46,966 nucleotides of DNA, taken from the NCBI RefSeq assembly GCF_029960645.1, contig NZ_JASBQY010000007.1, positions 1 through 46,966 on the forward strand, written 5' to 3'. This document shows, piece by piece, positions 20,238 through 28,362 of this stretch (positions within the stretch are counted from its first letter, which is position 1; each line of letters starts with the position of its first letter). The stretch is from Arthrobacter sp. AL12. GTDB taxonomy: Bacteria > Actinomycetota > Actinomycetes > Actinomycetales > Micrococcaceae. Below the pieces are notes generated by a model. The model was not told where the DNA came from. It ran no database searches and saw only the letters and a list, made by a program, of their open reading frames with translations. The position numbers and the translations under genes are program-made.

Positions 20238-21428
20238 TTAGCCGCGCCGGATACCGGCGTGCTGGAAGACCAGTGCGGTCGCCCCCAGGGCCTCGGCGCG
20301 GTTGCCCAGGGAGGACATCGTGAGCGTCGTCGTCTCGCCGATCACAGGCACGGCGTGCCGGACCAGGCCCCGCCGGATCGGGTCCAGCAGCAGCTCGCCC
20401 AGTCCCGCGAGCGGGCCGCCCACCACGATTACTTCGGGATTGATCAGGTTGGCCACATTGCCCAGGGCGCGGCCGACGGCGAGTCCGGCGTCGTCCACGA
20501 CGCGCAGGGTCGCGGAGTCCCGGGCGAGGGCCTTGCGGACGATGTCCTCCGGGGTGAGCGGCGCATCCTCGCCGCGGCCCAGGAGTTCGATCATGGTGGT
20601 GGTGGAGGCGATGGTTTCCAGGCAGCCCCGGTTCCCGCAGCGGCAGACCAGCCCGTGCTCATGGATGGTCGCGTGGCCGATTTCGCCGGTGATCCCCACG
20701 TTGCCGTAGTAGGGCATCCCGTTGAGGATCAGCCCCGCGCCGATGCCGGATCCGATCTTGAGGAACATCAGGTTGCTGGTTCCGGTGTGCGGCCCCCAGG
20801 TCACCTCCGACAGGGCCCCGAGGTTGGCGTCGTTGTCGAGGAAAACCGGAAGAGCCAGCGCCTCCTCGAGGCGCCGGAGGATGTTGAGGCCCACCCATTC
20901 GGGCAGGATGGCGCCCTGCGCCACGGTCCCGGTGCGGCGGTCGATAGGGCCCGGGATGCCGACGCCTGCGCCCACGACCGCGCTGCGTTCGACTCCGCTG
21001 CCGGCCAGCAGCCGGCCCAGCAGGCCGACGGCGGCCGTGATGCCTTCCTCGGCGTGGTGGCCCAAGGGGAGCAGGACCGATTCCTCGGCGATCACGTGGT
21101 AGCTCAGGGAGGCGAGGACGACGCGCAGGTGCCGGCGGCCGAAATCGATGCCTACGGCGACGGCCCCGTTGCTGTTGAGCCGGACGTTCAGGGCCCGCCG
21201 GCCGGAGCTGGTGATCGGTTCGGTGGAGGCCAGCCCGGCGTCCTGCATGATCTTGACGATGTTCGAGACCGTGGCCGTGGAGAGGCCGGTCTGCCGTGCC
21301 AGTTCTGCCTGCGTGGAGGGCCCGGCCAGAAGGCATTCAATGATCCGCTGTTGGTTCAGATGCCGGAGTGCGGATTGCGATCCGGGGTTTTTGGTTCGGC
21401 TCCTCGTTGAGCGCGTTGGTGAGGGCAT
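20238..21428 (-). CDS. ROK family transcriptional regulator of the sugar transporter
   Basis: A 396-residue repressor-type ROK protein. An N-terminal winged helix-turn-helix (about 18-65, QAELARQTGLSTATVSNIVK) precedes the ROK sugar-kinase-like domain. That domain has GIDFGRRH (phosphate loop remnant), GIPGPID, DNDANLGAL, GEIGHATI and the zinc motif CRCGNRGCLE. Such proteins repress sugar genes and are released by sugar binding. The frame extends to 21620, but MPSPTRSTRS at 21428 gives the family-like N-terminus. With the promoter at 21436-21464 the mRNA would be nearly leaderless. It lies directly upstream of mmsA. Confidence 0.92.
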   Translation of the reverse strand: MPSPTRSTRSRTKNPGSQSALRHLNQQRIIECLLAGPSTQAELARQTGLSTATVSNIVKIMQDAGLASTEPITSSGRRALNVRLNSNGAVAVGIDFGRRHLRVVLASLSYHVIAEESVLLPLGHHAEEGITAAVGLLGRLLAGSGVERSAVVGAGVGIPGPIDRRTGTVAQGAILPEWVGLNILRRLEEALALPVFLDNDANLGALSEVTWGPHTGTSNLMFLKIGSGIGAGLILNGMPYYGNVGITGEIGHATIHEHGLVCRCGNRGCLETIASTTTMIELLGRGEDAPLTPEDIVRKALARDSATLRVVDDAGLAVGRALGNVANLINPEVIVVGGPLAGLGELLLDPIRRGLVRHAVPVIGETTTLTMSSLGNRAEALGATALVFQHAGIRRG

Positions 21429-21435
21429 GCAATGA

Positions 21436-21476
21436 AGATTGCCCCATCCACGTCTTGTAGTCAAGAAGTTAACGCA
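21436..21476 (-). promoter_or_regulatory. ROK gene promoter with candidate operator
   Basis: TTGACT (21464-21459), a 17-base spacer and CAATCT (21441-21436) on the minus strand place the transcript start at or next to the ATG at 21428. The -35 box is embedded in the second copy of the 23-base word (21454-21476) shared with the mmsA promoter, consistent with autoregulation. Confidence 0.55.
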
Positions 21477-21704
21477 TGACAGCCCCGGACGGCGGCTGGG
21501 GGGCGGGCTGGGTGGCTTGGCGCGGTGTCCGCCAGGGCCCGGCGCCGTGTCCGACGGGGACCTTGCCGGGGCCGGTGGGGCGTTCTGTCCCGCTTCCCCG
21601 GCGGGCGGGCGGAAATGCACCGGGACGGCGGTGCCGCCGGATGGCTACGCTGGAGGAGCGAGAGTCCGCCGCCAAGGGCGGACCCTAAGGACGCTGAGGT
21701 GGTA

Positions 21705-22496
21705 ATGGTGCTACTGGCCCTGATGCAGGCGAATGCCGCCGTGCTGGACGTTGATGCCAATTGCGCTGCGGTGGATGCCGCCGCCGGCAGGGCCGCCGCG
21801 GCAGGCGCCCGGCTGCTCCTCACCCCGGAACTCTTCCCGGTGGGGTACGCGCCCCTCCGGCTGCGGGCGGAGCTTGACCCGGCGGCACTGCCCGCCATTC
21901 GAACGGCCCTGGCGGAGGTGGCGCGCCGGAACGGCATTGCGCTGGTCTACAGCCTCCCAGCCGTCACCGCGACCGGCGAATGGCAGATCACGGCCACCCT
22001 CGTCGATCAGAACGGTGAGGAGCTCCTCAGCTACGCCAAGGTCCACCTCTTCGGACCGGAGGAGCGCCAGGCGTTTGTCCCGGCCTCCGCCAGTCCCGGC
22101 GTCGTGGACTTCCTTGGGGTCAGGACCTCACTGGTGATCTGCTACGACGTGGAATTCCCGGAGGCCGTCCGTGCCGCCGCGGTGCGCGGCGCCGAACTGC
22201 TGCTGGTGCCGACCGCCCTTTCCGATGGATTCGAGGCCGTGCCGCAGGTGCTGATCAGGGCGCGGGCCCTGGAGAACCATCTGACGGTGGCCTACGCCAA
22301 CCACTCGGGAACGGAGGAGGGCTGCGACTTCCTGGGCGGCAGCGTCATCGCGGCCCCGGACGGCGGGCTCCTGGCGGCCGCCGGCACCGGGACCGAGCTG
22401 CTGTTCGCCGAGCTGCCGGAGCCGGGCGCGGCCGGGCCCGAGGTGGCGTACCTGGATGATCTCCGGCCCGGGGTCTACCGCTCCTGGGGCAGCTGA
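21705..22496 (+). CDS. davA: Nitrilase-superfamily amidase, probable 5-aminovaleramidase
   Basis: A 263-residue carbon-nitrogen hydrolase with the complete Glu-Lys-Cys triad: Glu42 (TPELFPVGY), Lys112 (YAKVHLFGPEE) and Cys146 (VICYDVEFPEA). The length equals that of Pseudomonas DavA, which hydrolyses 5-aminovaleramide to 5-aminovalerate. The specificity is inferred from the neighbouring DavB-like monooxygenase, whose product is an amide, not from diagnostic residues here. The start at 21705 has GAGG just upstream; a longer frame to 21525 lacks family sequence. Its 3' end overlaps that of the convergent PucR gene by 22 bp. Confidence 0.75.
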   Translation: MVLLALMQANAAVLDVDANCAAVDAAAGRAAAAGARLLLTPELFPVGYAPLRLRAELDPAALPAIRTALAEVARRNGIALVYSLPAVTATGEWQITATLVDQNGEELLSYAKVHLFGPEERQAFVPASASPGVVDFLGVRTSLVICYDVEFPEAVRAAAVRGAELLLVPTALSDGFEAVPQVLIRARALENHLTVAYANHSGTEEGCDFLGGSVIAAPDGGLLAAAGTGTELLFAELPEPGAAGPEVAYLDDLRPGVYRSWGS

Positions 22497-24289
22497 CCGG
22501 CGCTGGACTCCGGGGCGGCCGGGGCCGCAGACATCCCGGGCAGCTCGTCCGTGTACTGCAGGGCGATCCAGAGCTCGGCCCGGGCCTGCGCCTGGTTGAG
22601 ATCTAGCTCCAGCAGCTCCGCGAGCAATCCGATCTGCCGGCGGACGCTGTTGCGGTGCAGGCCGGTCGCTTTGGCCGTGGCATCCCAGCTGCCGTTTTCG
22701 CCGAGCCAGGCGCGGAGGATGCCGAGCAGGGCGTCCCTCCGCTCCGGCGCCAGCGCCAGCACGGGCGCCAGCAGCCGGGTGGCCAGCATGGCGCCAGCCT
22801 CTTTGCCGAGCAGCCCGGCCACGGACCAGGTCACGTCATCCACCCGCAGGCTGCGTCCGGTGGTCCCGACGCGGCCGCGAAGGGACCAGGCCCGCTCGTA
22901 GGCCTCCGCGAGACCGGAGAGTTCGGTGGCACTCCCAATCACGAGGCGCCAACCCTGCCGTTCCACGACGGCCAGCAGGGCGTCGTCGACCTTCAGCCGG
23001 GTGATGGCGGCAAAGCCGGAGTCGGTGATCTCCACCAGCTTGGTATCGAACATCCGGCGCCATTCCAGCAGCTCCCGCACGGGACTTGCGACGGAGCGGC
23101 CGGCGCGGGCCGGGGCGGCAGTGGTGCCTGCCGGGACTGCGGAGGCTGCTGAGCCTGCCGGGGCTGCCGGGGCTGTTGAGCCTGCCGGGGCTGCCGGGGC
23201 GTCCGGAGTCCCGGCCGCCTCCGGGCGGATGCCCAGGACCACGCGCAGCTGCCCGGACCTCGTGGAGGAGACGCTCTGCGCCAGCAGGTCCTTGAGCCCG
23301 TTCAGGTGCCGGGTGCCTCCGGAGACCAGGCTGTCCGGATGCAGCAGCAGCGCAGTGGCCAGCTGGCTGGGGGCCAGTGAGCCGCTGGTGCGCTGGCGCA
23401 CCAGCAGTTCCAGCAGCCCGACGGCGGTGGAGACAACGCTGTTCTGGGCCGGGGTCAGCGGGGCGTCGGTGCCCAGGACCAGGGCGCCCAGGTTGGCGTC
23501 GCGGGTGCTGCGCAGGGGATACCCGAACACCAGCGCCGACCCTGCCGTGCCGAACGAGTCCAGCTCCACGCGCGGGCCGCTGCCGGAGAGCAGCCTCGCC
23601 AGCAGGGGCTGCAGCGTTGCCGCGTCCACGCCCGGCGTGGTGGTGGCTCCCGGTGCGCCGGCGGTGCCGCGGGCACGTACCCGCCCGTCGGCGCCCACCA
23701 GGACCGCCCAGACCGGCACCCGCTGCACGAGGGCGGCCAAGAGTTCGTGCTCCGGCCGCGCCGACAGCACGGCTCGCATGAGCTGCCGGTTCGTGTCCGC
23801 GAGCTGCCGGAACGTCGTGGCGTTGTCCGACTCCAGCAGCTGCGAGAATGCCAGGCCGACGGCGGCGAAGGGGACGGTCTTCGGGACGGCCACCAGGGTC
23901 AGGTTGTGCCGCCGGCAGGCCTGCACCACGGCGTCGGGCACCGCGTCGAAGTACGGTTCCAGGCCGAAGCCCAGGGCGGAGACGCGTGCTCCGACCAGCC
24001 GCTGCACATAGGCGTCCACGAGGTCCCCGGCGCCGCCCGCGCCCAGGAACGGGAGGCCGGCGGTGAGCAGGAACTCGCCGTCGAGCAGGTACGGGGTGGG
24101 GTCCTCCAGCTCGCTCGGCTCCACCCAGCGCAGCCGCTCCGCCCCGTGGCCGCCGTCGTGCAGCACCGACAGCTCCGGCGGCAGCTGGCGCAGGAACTGC
24201 GCCAGGGTGACGAAACCCAGCCGCTCGGCACCGTCAGCAGCGTTGCCGTGGACGTCCAGGGCCGAGTGCTTCGGTGCATTAAGTCTCAT
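22475..24289 (-). CDS. PucR family transcriptional regulator
   Basis: A 604-residue regulator. The N-terminal PucR domain (about 28-150) includes LRWVEPSELEDPTPYLLDGEFLLT, a family hallmark. A GAF-like middle follows, then a low-complexity Ala/Pro linker (about 360-400). The C-terminal helix-turn-helix (about 535-590) is LGENGSWDATAKATGLHRNSVRRQ. PucR proteins usually control nitrogen-compound catabolism next to their own gene. It is divergent from the permease across a 99-bp gap with two inverted repeats and convergent with the amidase gene, so it is the likely regulator of this island. Confidence 0.92.
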   Translation of the reverse strand: MRLNAPKHSALDVHGNAADGAERLGFVTLAQFLRQLPPELSVLHDGGHGAERLRWVEPSELEDPTPYLLDGEFLLTAGLPFLGAGGAGDLVDAYVQRLVGARVSALGFGLEPYFDAVPDAVVQACRRHNLTLVAVPKTVPFAAVGLAFSQLLESDNATTFRQLADTNRQLMRAVLSARPEHELLAALVQRVPVWAVLVGADGRVRARGTAGAPGATTTPGVDAATLQPLLARLLSGSGPRVELDSFGTAGSALVFGYPLRSTRDANLGALVLGTDAPLTPAQNSVVSTAVGLLELLVRQRTSGSLAPSQLATALLLHPDSLVSGGTRHLNGLKDLLAQSVSSTRSGQLRVVLGIRPEAAGTPDAPAAPAGSTAPAAPAGSAASAVPAGTTAAPARAGRSVASPVRELLEWRRMFDTKLVEITDSGFAAITRLKVDDALLAVVERQGWRLVIGSATELSGLAEAYERAWSLRGRVGTTGRSLRVDDVTWSVAGLLGKEAGAMLATRLLAPVLALAPERRDALLGILRAWLGENGSWDATAKATGLHRNSVRRQIGLLAELLELDLNQAQARAELWIALQYTDELPGMSAAPAAPESSAGQLPQER

Positions 24290-24294
24290 GTCTG

Positions 24295-24336
24295 AAGACT
24301 ATAGGTCTTTTTGCACAACCGTGAGAGCTGGCTCAC
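24295..24336. promoter_or_regulatory. Two inverted repeats between pucR and the permease gene
   Basis: AAGAC-TATAG-GTCTT lies at 24295-24309 and GTGAG-AGCTGG-CTCAC at 24321-24336, both in the 99-bp divergent intergenic region. Their positions just upstream of the two starts make them candidate PucR operators; no binding data can be read from sequence. Confidence 0.4.
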
Positions 24337-24388
24337 AAGCCTAGGCTGGACCGGGGAAAAGACCACTACTGAAGAACGGACGTCAACG

Positions 24389-25930
24389 ATGACTGTGCCA
24401 ACTCTTATTGGAGAACGGCCGCCGGCAACCACGGGCCGTCCCGGACTGACCGCGCAGCTGCTTCGCCGGAAGCCGATCGGACAGCTCGTCAGCGAGGCCG
24501 AAAACGGCCACGGCGGCACGGGGCTGGTCCGCAGCTTCGGCGTGCTGCAGCTGACGATGATCAGCGTCGGCGCCACCCTCGGCACCGGCATCCTGGTGAT
24601 CCTGGGTGAATCCGTGCCGCTGGCGGGCCCGGCCATCTGGATCTCCTTCGCCATCGCAGGAGTCGCCGCGCTGCTCTCCGCCGTCTCCTACGCCGAAATG
24701 GCCGGGATGGTGCCCGCGGCCGGATCGAGCTACTCCTACACGTACGCGACCATGGGCGAAGGCATGGCCTGGATCTGCGGCTGGTGCCTGGTGCTCGAAT
24801 ACGCCGTCTCCGTGGCCGCCGTCGCTGTCGGCGCCGGCCAGTACGTCAACGAAGCCCTCGCCGTCTTCGGCCTCGCGCTGCCGGACGCCATCTCACAGCC
24901 GCCCGGGGACGGCGGCGTGCTGAACGCGCCGGCGATTGTGATCGTGGTCCTGGCGATGGCGCTGCTGGTCCGCGGCGCCAGGGAAAGCGCCTGGATCAAC
25001 ACGGCCATCGTGGTGGTCAAGGTCAGCATCCTGGTGTTCTTCTGCGCCGTGGCCTTCACCGCCTTCAACGCCGCACACTTCGAACCGCTGTTGCCGATGG
25101 GCGCCGCCGGCGTCTCCGCCGCCGCTTCCCGGGTGTTCTTCTCCTACATCGGGTTCGACGCGGCCTCCACAGCTGGCGAGGAAGCCCGCAACCCGAAGCG
25201 CGACCTGCCCCGGGCCATCCTGCTCTCCATGCTGATCGTCACCACCATCTACGTTCTGGTCGCTGTCGCCGCAATCGGCGCCCGGCCCTGGGGCTGGTTC
25301 GACGGCACCGAAGCCGCCCTCGTGAAGATCCTGGAGGAGACGACCGGGCAGCCCTGGATTGCGCTGGTGTTCGCCGTCGGGGCCGTGCTGGCCATCGCCA
25401 GCATCGTGCTGACGGTCCTTTACGGCCAGACCCGCATCCTGCTGTCGATGTCGCGGGACGGCATGGTGCCCAGGATCTTCGGCCGCGTCTCGCCCCGCAC
25501 CGGCACCCCGGTTGCCGGGACCCTGATTGTGGGCACCGCCGTCGCCCTCACCGCGGGCCTCGTCCCGCTCGGGGCGCTGGCGGACGCCACCAGCATCGGC
25601 ACACTCTTCGCGTTCGCCCTGGTCAACGTCGCCGTCATCTACCTGCGGCGCCACCGGCCCGAACTGACCCGGAGCTTCCGCGTCCCGCTGTTTCCGCTGA
25701 CCCCCATCCTCGGCGCCGCCATGTGCGGCTATCTCATGCTCAACCTCGGCGCCGACACGTGGGTGGTCTTCGGACTGTGGATGCTGGTGGGTCTGGCCGT
25801 CTACTTCGGCTACGGCCGCCGGCACTCCCGGGTGGCGGCGCTCAGCCACGAGGAATACCGTGAACTATCCGGCGCAGCCTCCTCCGACACCCCGCCGGCA
25901 CCCGAACCGATGAAAGCACACCACTCATGA
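24389..25930 (+). CDS. APC family amino-acid permease
   Basis: A 513-residue transporter of the amino acid-polyamine-organocation family with about 12 helices. A cytoplasmic N-terminus of about 55 residues precedes the first helix, SVGATLGTGILVILGES, with the GTGI glycine motif. SYAEMAGMVPAAGSSYSYTYATMGE and FFSYIGFDAASTAGEEARNPKRD are the signature regions of the cationic amino-acid transporter (CAT-like) branch. That branch fits lysine uptake, consistent with the DavB-like enzyme encoded next. The ATG at 24389 is chosen for this N-terminus. The stop overlaps the next start (ATGA), indicating translational coupling. Confidence 0.92.
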   Translation: MTVPTLIGERPPATTGRPGLTAQLLRRKPIGQLVSEAENGHGGTGLVRSFGVLQLTMISVGATLGTGILVILGESVPLAGPAIWISFAIAGVAALLSAVSYAEMAGMVPAAGSSYSYTYATMGEGMAWICGWCLVLEYAVSVAAVAVGAGQYVNEALAVFGLALPDAISQPPGDGGVLNAPAIVIVVLAMALLVRGARESAWINTAIVVVKVSILVFFCAVAFTAFNAAHFEPLLPMGAAGVSAAASRVFFSYIGFDAASTAGEEARNPKRDLPRAILLSMLIVTTIYVLVAVAAIGARPWGWFDGTEAALVKILEETTGQPWIALVFAVGAVLAIASIVLTVLYGQTRILLSMSRDGMVPRIFGRVSPRTGTPVAGTLIVGTAVALTAGLVPLGALADATSIGTLFAFALVNVAVIYLRRHRPELTRSFRVPLFPLTPILGAAMCGYLMLNLGADTWVVFGLWMLVGLAVYFGYGRRHSRVAALSHEEYRELSGAASSDTPPAPEPMKAHHS

Positions 25931-27630
25931 CAACCGCCACAGAACTCCCGGCCCCCGGACCGGCAGCGCCCGGCGCCGGCGACCAGGCCCCCATCACCAT
26001 GCTGAACCCCGACTTCCCGTTCAGCTACGACCACTACCTGGCCCACCCGGACGGCCTGGGCGCCATCCCGGCCGGGCTCCACGGAACCGAAGTGGCCGTC
26101 GTCGGCGCCGGGCTCTCCGGACTGGTGGCGGCCTACGAGCTGATGAAACTGGGCCTGCGCCCGGTCCTCTACGAGGCGGACCAGATCGGCGGCCGGCTGC
26201 GGACCGCGAGCTTCCCCTCCGCAGCCGGCGTCGTCGCGGACCTCGGCGGGATGCGCTTCCCCGTCTCCGGCAAGGCCTTCTACCACTACGTCGAGCTGCT
26301 CGGACTGGAGACCGAGGAGTTCCCCAACCCGCTGGCAGCGGCGACCTCCAGCACCGTGATCGAGCTCGCCGGGCAGAAACACTACGCCCGCACCCCGGCG
26401 GACCTCCCGCCGTTCTTCCGGGAGGTCGCGGATGCCTGGAAGGCTGCCGTCAACGACGGCGCCCAGTTCGCGGAGATGCAGGACGCCATCCGCGCCCGGG
26501 ACACCGCCCGGATCAAGGAGCTGTGGAACGCACTGCTGCCCCTGCTGGATGAACAGACCTTCTACGGGTTCATCGCCGGCAGCGACTCGTTCAAGCAGGC
26601 CGGGTTCGCCCACCGCGAGGCGTTCGGGCAGGTGGGCTTCGGCACCGGCGGCTGGGACACGGACTTCCCCAACTCCATCCTCGAAATCCTGCGCGTCGTC
26701 TACACCGACGCCGACGACGCGCACCGGCTCATCGCCGGCGGGGCGCAGCGGCTCCCGGAGGCACTCTGGCAGCACGCGCCGTCGGGCATGGTCCACTGGC
26801 CCGAGGGAACATCGCTGGCCTCGCTGCACGCCGGCGCCCCGCGGGGCGCCGTGGACCGGATCGCCCGCGACGGCACCGGCGACTTCCGCATCCGGGAGCG
26901 GTGGGGCCGCGAGGCGGCCTACCCGGCCGTGATCACCACCTGCCAGTCATGGCTGCTGTCGACGCGGATCCACACCGAGGAAACCCTGTTCCCGGCGGAA
27001 CTGTGGACCGCGATCGAACGCTCGCACTACATGCAGTCCTCCAAAACCTTCGTGATGGTCGACCGGCCCTTCTGGAAGGACATCGACCCCGCGACGGGCC
27101 GGGAAGTCATGTCCATGACGCTGACCGACCGGCTGAACCGGGCCACCTACCTGCTGGACAACGGGCCCGACCAGCCGGCGGTGATCCTGCTCTCCTATAC
27201 CTGGAACGATGACGCGCTGAAATGGCTGTCCCTGGACGCGGACCAGCGGGTCGAGCTGATGCTGCACTCGCTCGAGCAGATCTACCCGGACGTGGACATC
27301 GCCGGCCACATCGTCGGCCAGCCCATCACGGTCTCCTGGGAAGCGGACCCCAACTTCATGGGGGCCTTCAAGGCCAACCTGCCGGGACAGTACCGCTACC
27401 AACAGCGCCTCTTCAGCCACTTCAAGCAGGACCGGCTCCCGGAAGGGCAGCGCGGGATCTTCCTGGCCGGCGACGACGTGTCCTTCACCGCCGGCTGGGC
27501 CGAGGGTGCCGTGACCACCGGGCTGAACGCGGTCTGGGGCGTCGTCAACCACCTGGGCGGGTCAGCGGCGGCCGGTAACCCGGGTCCGGGCGATGTGCTC
27601 GACGAACTGGGCCCGATCCCGCTGGACTGA
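25927..27630 (+). CDS. davB: Flavin amino-acid 2-monooxygenase, probable lysine 2-monooxygenase
   Basis: A 567-residue FAD enzyme of the amine oxidase family. The dinucleotide motif VVGAGLSG is at 58-65, Glu83 is the likely ribose contact (LYEADQIGGRLR), and the C-terminal FAD contact is GWAEGAVTTGLNAVWG. Length and many blocks (NPDFPFSYDHYLAHPDGLG, YELMKLGLRPV, VGFGTGGWDTDFPNS, MQSSKTFVMVDRPFWKD, PGPGDVLDELGPI) closely follow Pseudomonas DavB as I recall it. DavB oxidatively decarboxylates L-lysine to 5-aminovaleramide. Tryptophan 2-monooxygenase is the nearest alternative and cannot be excluded by eye. It is coupled to the permease; the amidase is across the regulator. Aminotransferase and semialdehyde dehydrogenase genes for later steps are not in the window. 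Confidence 0.85.
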   Translation: MTTATELPAPGPAAPGAGDQAPITMLNPDFPFSYDHYLAHPDGLGAIPAGLHGTEVAVVGAGLSGLVAAYELMKLGLRPVLYEADQIGGRLRTASFPSAAGVVADLGGMRFPVSGKAFYHYVELLGLETEEFPNPLAAATSSTVIELAGQKHYARTPADLPPFFREVADAWKAAVNDGAQFAEMQDAIRARDTARIKELWNALLPLLDEQTFYGFIAGSDSFKQAGFAHREAFGQVGFGTGGWDTDFPNSILEILRVVYTDADDAHRLIAGGAQRLPEALWQHAPSGMVHWPEGTSLASLHAGAPRGAVDRIARDGTGDFRIRERWGREAAYPAVITTCQSWLLSTRIHTEETLFPAELWTAIERSHYMQSSKTFVMVDRPFWKDIDPATGREVMSMTLTDRLNRATYLLDNGPDQPAVILLSYTWNDDALKWLSLDADQRVELMLHSLEQIYPDVDIAGHIVGQPITVSWEADPNFMGAFKANLPGQYRYQQRLFSHFKQDRLPEGQRGIFLAGDDVSFTAGWAEGAVTTGLNAVWGVVNHLGGSAAAGNPGPGDVLDELGPIPLD

Positions 27631-27644
27631 GTCTCCCAGCGTCC

Positions 27645-28163
27645 CTAGCCGTGCAGCTCGCGGTGCGCCCGGGCCAGCTCCTGGTAGTGCGCCGCGTTCT
27701 GCTGCACGCCCGCGAACTCCTCGTCGGTCAGTTCGCGGCGGACCTTGGCCGGCACCCCGGCGACCAGCGAACGGGGCGGCACCACCGTGCCTTCCAGCAC
27801 GACGGCGCCGGCGGCCACGAGCGAGCCGGCGCCGATCACGGCACCGTTGAGGATGGTGGCGCTCATGCCGATCAGGCAGTCGTCCTCGACCGTGCAGCCG
27901 TGCACGACGGCGCTGTGCCCGACGCTGACCCGGGCGCCGACCGTGCAGGGGAAGCCCGGGTCGGCGTGCAGCACTACATTGTCCTGCAGGTTGCTGCCGG
28001 TGCCCACGCTGATCGCGGCGGTATCGGCCCGGACGGAGACGCCGTAGAAGGCGCTGGAATTCTCGGCGAGCGTTGCCTTGCCGATCACCGAGGCGCTCGG
28101 TGCGATGAAGGCGGATTCGTGGACGGCCGGGGTGTCCCCGGCGAAAGCGTAAATGGGAGCCAT
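27645..28163 (-). CDS. Gamma-carbonic anhydrase-like hexapeptide-repeat protein
   Basis: A 172-residue left-handed beta-helix protein. The three metal-binding histidines typical of the family are at 66 (NVVLHADPG), 83 (SVGHSAVV) and 88 (VHGC). The hexapeptide pattern runs through residues 15-130, followed by a C-terminal helix. Related proteins (PaaY, YrdA, CaiE-like) bind zinc; some hydrate CO2 or hydrolyse thioesters, and others have no known activity. It is convergent with davB, 14 bp apart. Its upstream region carries palindromic element copy 2. Confidence 0.9.
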   Translation of the reverse strand: MAPIYAFAGDTPAVHESAFIAPSASVIGKATLAENSSAFYGVSVRADTAAISVGTGSNLQDNVVLHADPGFPCTVGARVSVGHSAVVHGCTVEDDCLIGMSATILNGAVIGAGSLVAAGAVVLEGTVVPPRSLVAGVPAKVRRELTDEEFAGVQQNAAHYQELARAHRELHG

Positions 28164-28188
28164 GCCTCCACCCTAGGACACACCCCCT

Positions 28189-28256
28189 CCCCGTTGCCCT
28201 ATCACTTGTGGTGGTTCTCAGCGCTGAGAACCACCACAAGTGATAGGGCAACGGGG
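28189..28256. repeat. Long palindromic element, copy 2 (perfect 68 bp)
   Basis: The left half 28189-28222 and right half 28223-28256 are exactly complementary over 34 bp with no spacer, centred on GCGC. It shares the CTATCACTTNTGGT core and the GTTG/CAAC ends with copies 1 and 3. The bases between GTTG and CTATCAC differ from the other copies on both arms in step. Confidence 0.9.
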
Positions 28257-28291
28257 GTTGAACCGCCGCGGCGACGCTGGTCTTCCCCGGG

Positions 28292-28357
28292 CCCGTTGAG
28301 CTATCACATATGGTCGCTCTGAGCCCTGAGAACGACCAAAAGTGATAGCTCAACGGG
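28292..28357. repeat. Long palindromic element, copy 3
   Basis: Outer arms 28292-28307 and 28342-28357 pair perfectly over 16 bp. The inner part pairs with five mismatches over the full 33 positions. It is 35 bp from copy 2, both copies being followed by CAACGGGGGTT, and it ends 6 bp before the stop of the methyltransferase gene on the minus strand, so that gene may use it as a terminator. Confidence 0.85.
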
Positions 28358-28362
28358 GGTTT

